Source of the DNA: Candidatus Sulfotelmatobacter sp.
Lineage (GTDB): Bacteria; Acidobacteriota; Terriglobia; Terriglobales; Acidobacteriaceae
DNA length: 5,150 nt
Direction of reading: 5' to 3'
NCBI GenBank assembly: GCA_030037575.1
Contig: JASHRB010000623.1
Span: forward strand, 1-5,150
The notes beneath the pieces were generated by a model. The model was not told the origin of the DNA. It ran no database searches and was given only the letters and a program-made list of their open reading frames with translations. Shown in pieces: positions 1 to 5,150 of the stretch; the first letter of the stretch is position 1, and each line of letters starts with the position of its first letter. A program made the translations under genes and the position numbers.

Positions 1-71
1 ATTACGAAGACAGCGCCAAAAATCGTGACGCGGGCCAGAGTGTTGGTGCTGCGGTGAAAAATCTGCGGCAT
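1..71 (-). CDS. N-terminus of a membrane-anchored multiheme cytochrome c (cytochrome c3 / ActA-like), cut by the left edge
   Basis: The reverse strand opens with ATG at 71-69 and stays open to the edge. It gives 23 complete codons that begin MPQIFHRSTNT and continue LARVTIFGAVFV. A short polar head with an IFH-S-NT motif followed by a hydrophobic run matches, from memory, the N-terminus of acidobacterial cytochrome c3-family proteins. These are anchored by one N-terminal helix and carry CxxCH haem sites further on. They belong to alternative complex III-type menaquinol oxidoreductase clusters (ActA). No haem motif is inside the window, so the haem-binding role is inferred. The ribosome-binding site is weak: only AAGTAAG-like purines lie just before the ATG. 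A near-consensus promoter about 120 bases upstream on the same strand supports a real gene start here. If the call is right, the rest of a respiratory operon lies to the left of the window. A chance ORF start cannot be excluded from 23 residues. Confidence 0.62.
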   Translation of the reverse strand, partial: MPQIFHRSTNTLARVTIFGAVFV

Positions 72-398
72 GCTTACTTACGAGCTTTCGGGAGACCGGA
101 TATGACGCAATCAATCTCGGAAAAGTTGCTGGTTCGTTGTTGGAGCGCGAGACGCAATACCCACAAAAGTTTCCACAGTTTTAATGAAACACGAAATTAT
201 AAATAGTTGGCAGAAAGTTGTCGCGTGTTTCCGACCGCTGAGCAAAAAAATATTCCGCCGCCATGGACGGTGCCGAAAAAAACGGAATTCGTTCTTGGGG
301 CGCGAGCATTTCGACCTCGGTCTTTGATGTTTATGGGGCGCAGGTCGATTCGATGGCCGCTCCAAGTTTCCCCCACTCCGCGCCCCGGGAGGCTCTAC
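72..398. other. Gene-free region between aldehyde dehydrogenase and cytochrome start
   Basis: These 327 bases separate the stop of the aldehyde dehydrogenase gene from the next start on the same strand. The part around 160-260 is clearly richer in A and T than the flanking genes and holds the promoter at 196-224. The part nearest the dehydrogenase (about 360-398) is GC-rich and contains one copy of GCCTCCCGG on the minus strand at 385-393. Short open frames cross the region on both strands, but they resemble no family I know and run through the promoter, so I do not call them. I see no clear rho-independent terminator for the dehydrogenase gene. Confidence 0.6.
196..224 (-). promoter_or_regulatory. 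Sigma70-type promoter for the left-edge cytochrome gene
   Basis: On the minus strand there is a perfect -10 hexamer TATAAT (plus-strand attata at 196-201). Exactly 17 bases upstream is GCGACA (219-224), which matches four of six positions of TTGACA, including the final GACA. The surrounding DNA is AT-rich. Transcription would begin near position 189 and leave an untranslated leader of roughly 118 bases before the ATG at 71. Position, orientation and spacing all fit the cytochrome gene. Confidence 0.62.
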
Positions 399-1844
399 TC
401 AACGTAGGTTCATGACCAGAAGTTTGGGTTCGGTCATTTCTTCGATTGCGTAGCGCAGGCCTTCGCGGCCCAGGCCGGAATCTTTTACGCCGCCGTAGGG
501 CATCTGATCGACGCGAAACGAAGGAATATCGCCGGCCACCACCGCTCCGACTTCAAGTTCATCGTAGGCTTGGAAAAGCAGCTTGGCGTCGCGCGCGAAC
601 ACGCCCGCCTGCAAACCGTAGCTTGAATGGTTGAGGCGGCGCAGAGCTTCATCGAAATCGTGATACGGTTCGACGGTCACGACCGGACCAAAAATTTCCT
701 GGCAGTTCACTTTCATTTCCGGTTTGGTTCCGCTGAGCACCGTGGGTTCCACCACGGAACCCTTCCGGCGTCCGCCGCAGAGAACGCGTGCGCCGGCGCG
801 AGCGGCTTCTTCGATCCAGGCGATGACGCGGACCGCGTCGCTCTCCCGGATGAGCGGGCCCACATCGGTCGATTCCTCCAGGGGATCGCCGGTTTTGAGT
901 TTCTTGACGCCTTCCACAACCAGATCGGTGAATTTGCCGTAGACGGAATCTTCGACCAGAATGCGCTGGACTGAAATGCAGGTTTGACCGGCGTAGCCGA
1001 AGCCTCCGGTGATGCAGCGATCGGCGGCGTAGCTCAAATCGGCGTCGTTGTGAACGATGACCCCGGCGTTGCCGCCCAGTTCGAGCACAACTTTTTTCTT
1101 GCCGGCGCGGCGCTTGATGTCCCAGCCGACGGGCGCGCTGCCGGTAAAGCTGATCAGTTTGATGCGTTCGTCGGCGACCAGCAGGCCGGCCTCTTGGTTC
1201 GCGAGCGGAAGCACGTTGAGGCCGCCGTCGGGCCAGCCCGCCTGCTGGACGCATTCGGCGAGAAGTAGCGAGCAGAGCGGAGTCTGCGGGGCGGGTTTCA
1301 GCACCATGGGGCATCCGGCGGCGATGGCGGGAGCCACTTTGTGGGCCACCAGATTCAAAGGAAAATTAAACGGCGTAATGCCGGCGATCGGGCCCAATGG
1401 AAAGCGCTTGACGATGCCCCAGCGGCCGGCGGTGAACTCCTGCCAGTCGAGGGGAAGGTATTCGCCGTAGATGCGCGTAGTTTCTTCGGCGGCAACGTTG
1501 AAGACAAAAACGGAACGATCGACTTCGAAGCGGGCCGATTTTAAGGGCTTGCCGGCTTCCTGGGCCAGGGTGCGGGAAAATTCCTCGCGGCGCTCGCCGA
1601 TTTGCTGGGCGATGCGCCGCAGCACGCGCTGGCGCTCGAAAGCGGGCAAGCGGCGGGTGGTGCCGAAAGCCTTGACCGCGGCGGCCATGGCGGCTTCGGC
1701 GTGTTCGCGGCGTGCCTGCACGATGCGGGCGATAACGCTTCCGTCGTAGGGGGCGCGAATGTCGATGAGATCGCCGTCTTCCGACCAACCGCCGTCGAGG
1801 AAAAATCCGCGGGTTGCTACGGGGGCAACCGTCATTTCGGCCAT
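399..1844 (-). CDS. NAD(P)-dependent aldehyde dehydrogenase family protein
   Basis: This is a complete 481-residue protein of typical length for soluble ALDH-superfamily enzymes, which oxidise an aldehyde to a carboxylate with NAD(P)+ in the cytoplasm. Visible hallmarks are TPFNFP with oxyanion-hole Asn160, VLKPA with cofactor-contacting Lys183, FTGS at 233-236, ELGG with general-base Glu255, GQTC with nucleophile Cys289, and QEIFGP with Glu383 and Phe385. The C-terminal oligomerisation segment has MPYGGVKDSGLGREG at 448-462. Asn follows ELGG (LELGGNA) where many ALDHs have Lys. With the GDIPSFRVDQMPYGG segment, this recalls the ALDH family 21-like / lactaldehyde-dehydrogenase-like branch. 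The start is well supported: ATG with GGGAGG four bases upstream and a TATAAT further up. An in-frame Met4 is a less likely start. It is transcribed divergently from the amidase. The substrate cannot be named; short hydroxyaldehydes, succinate semialdehyde or glyceraldehyde derivatives are all possible. No frameshift or missing key residue is seen. Confidence 0.96.
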   Translation of the reverse strand: MAEMTVAPVATRGFFLDGGWSEDGDLIDIRAPYDGSVIARIVQARREHAEAAMAAAVKAFGTTRRLPAFERQRVLRRIAQQIGERREEFSRTLAQEAGKPLKSARFEVDRSVFVFNVAAEETTRIYGEYLPLDWQEFTAGRWGIVKRFPLGPIAGITPFNFPLNLVAHKVAPAIAAGCPMVLKPAPQTPLCSLLLAECVQQAGWPDGGLNVLPLANQEAGLLVADERIKLISFTGSAPVGWDIKRRAGKKKVVLELGGNAGVIVHNDADLSYAADRCITGGFGYAGQTCISVQRILVEDSVYGKFTDLVVEGVKKLKTGDPLEESTDVGPLIRESDAVRVIAWIEEAARAGARVLCGGRRKGSVVEPTVLSGTKPEMKVNCQEIFGPVVTVEPYHDFDEALRRLNHSSYGLQAGVFARDAKLLFQAYDELEVGAVVAGDIPSFRVDQMPYGGVKDSGLGREGLRYAIEEMTEPKLLVMNLR

Positions 1845-1848
1845 GCTG

Positions 1849-1854
1849 CCTCCC
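1849..1854 (-). promoter_or_regulatory. Ribosome-binding site of the aldehyde dehydrogenase gene
   Basis: The minus strand reads GGGAGG, then CAGC, then the ATG at 1844-1842. This strong Shine-Dalgarno match at short spacing favours Met1 over the in-frame Met4 as the start. Confidence 0.75.
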
Positions 1855-1870
1855 AGAACTGAGCTTTTCG

Positions 1871-1876
1871 ATTATA
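1871..1876 (-). promoter_or_regulatory. Putative -10 element of the aldehyde dehydrogenase promoter
   Basis: The minus strand has a perfect TATAAT 26 bases before the ATG at 1844. Transcription would start near 1864 and give a leader of about 20 bases that contains the ribosome-binding site. No good -35 hexamer is present at 16-18 bases upstream, where the sequence is an A-rich run (AAAAAAGCA). The promoter may therefore be weak, activator-dependent or use a non-canonical upstream element. Confidence 0.45.
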
Positions 1877-1961
1877 GGCCGAGAGCGAAGGTTGCTTTTT
1901 TCTGAGGGCTGGAAATTTTGAACCACCGAGGGCAGGGAGGACCCCGGGGAAGCCTGGCCAA

Positions 1962-1967
1962 TACAAT
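1962..1967 (+). promoter_or_regulatory. Possible -10 element of the amidase promoter
   Basis: TACAAT matches five of six positions of the -10 consensus and lies 26 bases before the amidase ATG, much like the TATAAT of the divergent gene. The region 17 bases upstream is GC-rich (GGACCC) and shows no -35 match. An 8-bp palindrome CCCCGGGG sits just upstream at 1942-1949. The call rests on position and one hexamer only. Confidence 0.3.
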
Positions 1968-1993
1968 GGAAGGCGCTTTGCTGTTTTGCGGGG

Positions 1994-3352
1994 ATGCATT
2001 CCTTGGAAACCATTGCCGAGCTTGCGCCGCGATTGCGGCGCCGGGAAATTTCTCCGGTTGAGCTGATGAAAGCGTGTTTGGAGCGGATTGAAAAGCTCAA
2101 TCCCGCGCTGAACGCCTTTGTTACCCTGTGCGCGGACTCGGCGCTGAAGGAGGCGCGCCAGGCGGAAAAAGAGATGGCGCTCGGCGAGTGGCGCGGGCCG
2201 CTGCATGGGATCCCGGTGGCGCTGAAGGATTTGATCGATACGGCGGGCGTGCGCACGACGGCCGCGAGCAAGGTCTTTGAAAACCGCGTTCCCGCCCAGG
2301 ACGCTGACGTTGTGCGTCGCTTGCGCTGCGCGGGAGCGGTGATCGTGGGCAAGAATAATCTACATGAATTCGCTTACGGCGGCAGCTCGCTGGTCAGTGA
2401 TTTCGGCGAAGTTCGTAATCCGCGGAGCGTGGAGCACATTGCGGGAGGGTCATCGGGCGGATCGGTGGCGGCCGTGGCGGGCGGCTTGTGTTATGCGGCG
2501 ATTGGGACGGACACGGCGGGGTCGATCCGCGAACCGGCGGCGCTGTGCGGATGCGTGGGACTAAAACCGACTTATGGTCGCGTTTCGGCGCGCGGAGTGA
2601 TTCCACTTTCCTGGTCGCTGGATCATGTGGGTCCGATTGCCGCGACCGTGGCCGACGCGGCGACCGTCTTGCAGGCGATTGCGGGATACGACGCGGATGA
2701 TGTGGGCAGTGCGGATGTTCCGGTTATCGATTATGTGGGCGCGCTGCGCGAGAGCAGCAAGAATCTGCGCGTGGGAATTCCGAGAGCACATTTTTACGAC
2801 AACCTGGGCGACGAAGTTGGGGCGGCGATGGCGCGGGCGATTGAAGTGATCGGGACTCTGGTTTCGGAAGTGCGCGAGACGAAGCTCGATGTGCCCACCG
2901 ATCGCACGGTGCAGTTGGCGGAATCGTACGCCTATCATGCCGAGAAGGTGGCGCGCGCGGCGGAGCTGTATCAGCCGGAAACGCTGCAACGAATTCGCGC
3001 GGGCGAAAAGATTTCGGCGGCCGAGTATACTCAGCGGCGGCGCGAGCTGGATGAAGCGCGGCGGAGCGCGCACCGGATTTTTGAGGAAATCGATTTACTG
3101 ATCACGCCAACCACGCCGATGCCCGCGCCGAAAATTGCCGATCTGAAAAAAGATCCGGCGGCGCTGCGGCCGGCGGAGCTGACCCTGCTGCGCAACACAC
3201 GGCCGTTTAATGTGTGGGGATTGCCGGCGATTTCGGTGCCCTGCGGCGTTACCCATGCCGGTCTGCCTGTCGGCTTGCAGATCGCGGGGCCACGCTGGGG
3301 GGAAAATCTAGTGCTGAGTTTGGCTCAGGCCTATGAGCAGGCAACCGGGTAG
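1994..3352 (+). CDS. Amidase signature (AS) family hydrolase, GatA-like but probably stand-alone
   Basis: This 452-residue protein has the full amidase-signature core, which hydrolyses C-N amide bonds by a Ser-cisSer-Lys mechanism. The catalytic Lys78 is in PVALKD, the cis-Ser153 in GGSSGGS (151-157), and the nucleophile Ser177 in TDTAGSIREPAA. Family-typical segments follow: GLKPTYGRVS, the SLDHVGP segment, LLITPTTPMPAP and GLPAISVPCGV near the C-terminus. It is somewhat shorter than typical GatA. It lacks the RRIMLGTY-type segment I associate with glutaminase subunits, and has PRWGEN where GatA usually has a PFDE-type sequence. No gatB or gatC lies nearby. I therefore favour a free-standing amidase of unknown substrate over a Glu-tRNA(Gln)/Asp-tRNA(Asn) amidotransferase subunit; automatic annotation will probably say GatA. 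The ATG gives a normal N-terminus (ETIAELAPRLRRREISPVEL), but only GGGG directly abuts it. A TTG at 2003-2005, nine bases after that GGGG, is an alternative start. It lies divergent from the aldehyde dehydrogenase and convergent with the TPR gene. Confidence 0.94.
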   Translation: MHSLETIAELAPRLRRREISPVELMKACLERIEKLNPALNAFVTLCADSALKEARQAEKEMALGEWRGPLHGIPVALKDLIDTAGVRTTAASKVFENRVPAQDADVVRRLRCAGAVIVGKNNLHEFAYGGSSLVSDFGEVRNPRSVEHIAGGSSGGSVAAVAGGLCYAAIGTDTAGSIREPAALCGCVGLKPTYGRVSARGVIPLSWSLDHVGPIAATVADAATVLQAIAGYDADDVGSADVPVIDYVGALRESSKNLRVGIPRAHFYDNLGDEVGAAMARAIEVIGTLVSEVRETKLDVPTDRTVQLAESYAYHAEKVARAAELYQPETLQRIRAGEKISAAEYTQRRRELDEARRSAHRIFEEIDLLITPTTPMPAPKIADLKKDPAALRPAELTLLRNTRPFNVWGLPAISVPCGVTHAGLPVGLQIAGPRWGENLVLSLAQAYEQATG

Positions 3353-3360
3353 CACCAGTG

Positions 3361-3410
3361 GCCTCCCGGCGGAGATGGAACGGGCCCTCGGGTCTCCGCG
3401 GCCTCCCGGC
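3361..3410. repeat. Direct repeat GCCTCCCGGC flanking an inverted repeat, just after the amidase gene
   Basis: GCCTCCCGGC occurs at 3361-3370 and again, identically, at 3401-3410. Between them GCGGAGA (3369-3375) and TCTCCGC (3393-3399) form a perfect 7-bp stem with a 17-base loop. No T-run follows directly, so it is not a classic rho-independent terminator. It could be an RNA 3'-end structure or a small REP-like element. A nine-base copy, GCCTCCCGG, also occurs on the minus strand at 385-393, right after the stop of the aldehyde dehydrogenase gene. Confidence 0.45.
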
Positions 3411-3438
3411 TGTGGATTTCCGGCCGAAATAAATTTTG

Positions 3439-3487
3439 CCTTCCGCGCGCGAAGGGTAGGGGCATGGGTCTCTGCGCGCAGACATGC
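3439..3487. repeat. Two adjacent short inverted repeats between convergent genes
   Basis: CCTTC (3439-3443) and GAAGG (3451-3455) pair around CGCGCGC. Next to this is a perfect 12-bp palindrome TCTGCGCGCAGA (3471-3482), nested within GCATG (3462-3466) and CATGC (3483-3487) with a four-base bulge. These could fold in transcripts from either strand. No T-run is adjacent on either side, so their role is unknown. Confidence 0.35.
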
Positions 3488-3542
3488 AGATCAAAATTGC
3501 TCTTTCGATATCCCTGAAAACCTTGCCCATCGCGGGTTTCGC

Positions 3543-3571
3543 AAAAACAGACCGCACCAAATCCGGTTTTT
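3543..3571. terminator. Candidate bidirectional terminator between amidase and TPR genes
   Basis: ACCG (3551-3554) and CGGT (3564-3567) form a short stem with a nine-base loop. On the plus strand it runs straight into TTTTT (3567-3571). On the minus strand it is followed by CTG and TTTTT (3547-3543). It lies 23 bases beyond the stop of the TPR gene and about 190 bases beyond the amidase stop, so it suits the TPR gene best. The stem is only four perfect pairs, which makes the call weak. Confidence 0.35.
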
Positions 3572-3593
3572 CAAGGAACTTAGAGTGTCGCCC

Positions 3594-5150
3594 TCAATCC
3601 ACCGTTCTCACGTCATCCGGCAGAATCAGCAGGAACATGCATTTGCCGATCGCGGTCGAGCAGGAGAGCACGCCGCGGCGGAGGATTTTGACGGGGGTAT
3701 CGTCGGGCAGGGTCAGGTGGTAATCGGCGGTGCGGAGAGCGGCCGAAAGAATTTTCAGTTTTTCGTCGCCGCTGATGAATTTCACGTCTTCGGCTTTCTC
3801 GGGTGCGCCTACCACGGCACTTAATAACACGAAGAATTCGGCGCTGCCGGCCTCTTTCATCTTGCCCAAATCGGCCTTGCCCAGGTCGATGGTCCGCAAC
3901 GACTGCAGCCGGTCTTTAGCAGCGTTTGTAGCAGCTGTGTTTGCAGCGATGTCGCTCGTGCTCTTCCATTTCGGATCGGACTTTTCCAGAGCATCGATTC
4001 GTCCCTGCGTTTCCGGCGGCGGACGCAGCCCCGCCAAGGCCAACTCATAGGTTTCGAGCGCGCGATCTTTCTTGCCTTCTTTCTCGTAAATCTGGCCGAG
4101 ATGGTCGCCGACTTCGCCGTGCTGGCCGAGACTCCAGGCAGAGGCAACATATTTTTCGGCCTTGTGGTATTCGCCTTTGCTGAAGTAGACCCAGCCGAGC
4201 GTGTCCCAGTAGGCGACGAGCGAAGGCACAAGCGTCAAATCCTGCTGGGTGAGCCGGTCCAACGCGAGATTGCGCAAAGCGGCCGTGGTCGCCGAAACGG
4301 CTGACTCCGCGTATTGCTGCGCGCGGTCGAGGTGCGCCCCTTTTAGCGAGAGCTGATAAGCAATGTTGTTCCACACGAGCGGGGTGGCCGAGATTTCAAC
4401 GGCGCGATCGAAAGTAGAGAGCGCTTTGTCGTCCTGGCCGAGATTGAGATAAGCGTCCCCGAGGGTGACTTGCAGTTCGGGATTGTCGGGCGTAAGAGAC
4501 GCAGCTTTCTCCAGTTCGGGCGCGGCGAGATCGTATTTGTGCCACTCCGAGTACATGGATCCCAAGCCGGCGTGGGCGAACTTGTCGAGAGGATTGATTT
4601 CAATCTGCTTGTTGAATGCGGTAGCGGCCTGATCGTATTTGCGCTCCTGCCAGTAAGCGCGGCCGAGCGCGTTGTAGGCATATTCGTCGTAAGGATTGAT
4701 TTCGATCTGCTTGTTGAGGGCAGCGACGGCTTCGTCGTCCTCGCGCATGCCAAGATAGGCTGCGGCCAAGGTGTTCCAAACGTATTTATTTTTGGGATCG
4801 ACTTCGGCAGCGCGCTTGAGCACCTGAATCGCGAGAGGAAGATTGCCGCTGGCGATGGCGGCGCGTCCGCTTTCGATAAGGTCATCGACTTTCATGTCCG
4901 GCGGCGGAGTGGGCGCGCCCGCGATCGTGTTTTCCACCGAGAGAACCTGGCCCAGATCGGACATGACGGCGTGGCGAAAAGCCGCGTAGTCTTCAACGCG
5001 GGCCAGGGGAATTTCGTCCCGGCGCATGTCGAGAATGCGCGAAGCGGTGAAGCTGGCGCCCTCGACCTTGTACGTGGCCTGGTAATCGGCGTAGTCGCGC
5101 TCCAAGGAAAACGGGATGGGAGCGTGGGCCGTGTAATTTACCGGCAGGTC
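3594..5150 (-). CDS. TPR-repeat protein, C-terminal 518 residues (probable DUF3857/transglutaminase-type exported protein), 5' end outside window
   Basis: The frame is open to the right edge, with no stop between 5150 and the TGA at 3596-3594. A TTG at 5105 is an internal Leu codon, not the true start. Residues counted from the edge show three parts. About 1-85 look like the beta-rich DUF3858-like domain that follows the transglutaminase core in DUF3857 proteins (ATYKVEGASFTASRIL, then DEIPLARVEDYAAFRHAV). About 88-380 hold eight TPRs of 34 residues: six in series from 88 (the sixth shorter), a linker, then two at 313-346 and 347-380. Each has the usual G/A-Y, A and P positions, for example NKQIEINPYD. 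About 418-518 form a conserved-looking tail (AEFFVLLS, DVKFISGDEKL, LRRGVLSC) with two cysteines, C497 and C504. TPRs mediate protein-protein contacts. Such proteins are usually exported to the periplasm or envelope, but no signal peptide is visible here. The exact function is unknown. The gene stands alone, convergent with the amidase. Confidence 0.88.
   Translation of the reverse strand, partial: DLPVNYTAHAPIPFSLERDYADYQATYKVEGASFTASRILDMRRDEIPLARVEDYAAFRHAVMSDLGQVLSVENTIAGAPTPPPDMKVDDLIESGRAAIASGNLPLAIQVLKRAAEVDPKNKYVWNTLAAAYLGMREDDEAVAALNKQIEINPYDEYAYNALGRAYWQERKYDQAATAFNKQIEINPLDKFAHAGLGSMYSEWHKYDLAAPELEKAASLTPDNPELQVTLGDAYLNLGQDDKALSTFDRAVEISATPLVWNNIAYQLSLKGAHLDRAQQYAESAVSATTAALRNLALDRLTQQDLTLVPSLVAYWDTLGWVYFSKGEYHKAEKYVASAWSLGQHGEVGDHLGQIYEKEGKKDRALETYELALAGLRPPPETQGRIDALEKSDPKWKSTSDIAANTAATNAAKDRLQSLRTIDLGKADLGKMKEAGSAEFFVLLSAVVGAPEKAEDVKFISGDEKLKILSAALRTADYHLTLPDDTPVKILRRGVLSCSTAIGKCMFLLILPDDVRTVD
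4591..4717 (-). repeat. Tandem TPR units still similar at DNA level (102-base period)
   Basis: GGATTGATTT followed by C(A/G)ATCTGCTTGTTGA occurs at 4591-4615 and 4693-4717, exactly 102 bases (34 codons) apart, with one difference. Both encode the end of a TPR helix pair, NKQIEINP. The high DNA identity suggests a fairly recent internal duplication or gene conversion of one TPR unit. Confidence 0.6.

Noticed and set aside
3..206. Plus-strand frame open from the left edge to TAG at 204-206, a possible C-terminal gene fragment
   Set aside because: Its translation resembles nothing I know. It overlaps, on the opposite strand, the recognisable cytochrome N-terminus and its promoter, and its second half has atypical codon use.
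375..398. GC-rich hairpin as terminator for the aldehyde dehydrogenase gene
   Set aside because: The best stem (CTCC/GGAG) is only four pairs and no T-run follows on the minus strand.
111..407. Short frames on both strands in the left intergenic region (minus 111-365, plus 207-407)
   Set aside because: The minus frame needs a TTG start and both read through the AT-rich promoter. The translations are Arg/Pro-rich and low in plausibility, with no ribosome-binding site noted.
649..1314. 221-codon minus frame inside the aldehyde dehydrogenase gene
   Set aside because: It is an alternative-frame shadow of a clear ALDH gene, with an extremely Arg-rich translation typical of GC-rich out-of-frame reading.
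1366..2352. 328-codon minus frame spanning the amidase 5' part, the divergent promoter region and the ALDH 5' part
   Set aside because: It is antisense to the amidase and out of frame with ALDH. It crosses both start regions and has no recognisable domain, while both overlapped genes have intact catalytic motifs.
2561..3073. 170-codon minus frame antisense to the amidase
   Set aside because: It is a compositional shadow of the amidase gene, Arg/His-rich, without upstream signals or a known domain.
3361..3410. Possible CRISPR-like or insertion-sequence terminal repeat
   Set aside because: There are only two 10-base copies here, no regular spacers, no target-site duplication and no transposase nearby.
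3333..3824. 163-codon plus frame from the amidase end across the intergenic region into the TPR gene
   Set aside because: It begins inside the amidase and ends antisense to the TPR protein's conserved tail. No family resemblance is seen.

Overview
The window looks like ordinary chromosomal DNA from a moderately GC-rich bacterium, most likely a member of the Acidobacteriota (Terriglobia or a Koribacter-like lineage). Three things suggest this: the architecture and C-terminal block of the TPR protein on the right, the N-terminus of a multiheme cytochrome c3/ActA-like protein on the left, and the style of the aldehyde dehydrogenase and amidase. The assignment comes from recalled family resemblance, not from a search. 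I see no mobile element, CRISPR array, tRNA, rRNA, prophage or defence gene.

Layout from left to right. (1) Positions 1-71, minus strand: the first 23 codons of a membrane-anchored cytochrome that runs off the left edge. It is preceded by a gene-poor stretch (72-398) containing a convincing sigma70-type promoter, with a perfect TATAAT, a 17-bp spacer and GCGACA. (2) 399-1844, minus: a complete NAD(P)-dependent aldehyde dehydrogenase with all catalytic residues. (3) 1845-1993: a 149-bp divergent promoter region. (4) 1994-3352, plus: a complete amidase-signature hydrolase with an intact Lys-Ser-Ser triad, probably a stand-alone amidase and not GatA. (5) 3353-3593: a convergent intergenic region rich in short inverted repeats, including a candidate bidirectional terminator. 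(6) 3594-5150, minus: the C-terminal 518 residues of a large protein with about eight TPRs. Its N-terminal part (probably a DUF3857/transglutaminase-type exported protein) lies beyond the right edge.

The genes do not form one pathway. The aldehyde dehydrogenase and amidase are divergently transcribed and could share regulation, but their substrates cannot be read from the sequence. The cytochrome gene has its own promoter and is probably the first gene of a respiratory operon outside the window. The TPR gene is a separate unit. No undescribed system is evident. The items most worth a second look are the left-edge cytochrome start with its promoter, the uncharacterised C-terminal domain of the TPR protein, and the GCCTCCCGG repeats just after two gene ends.
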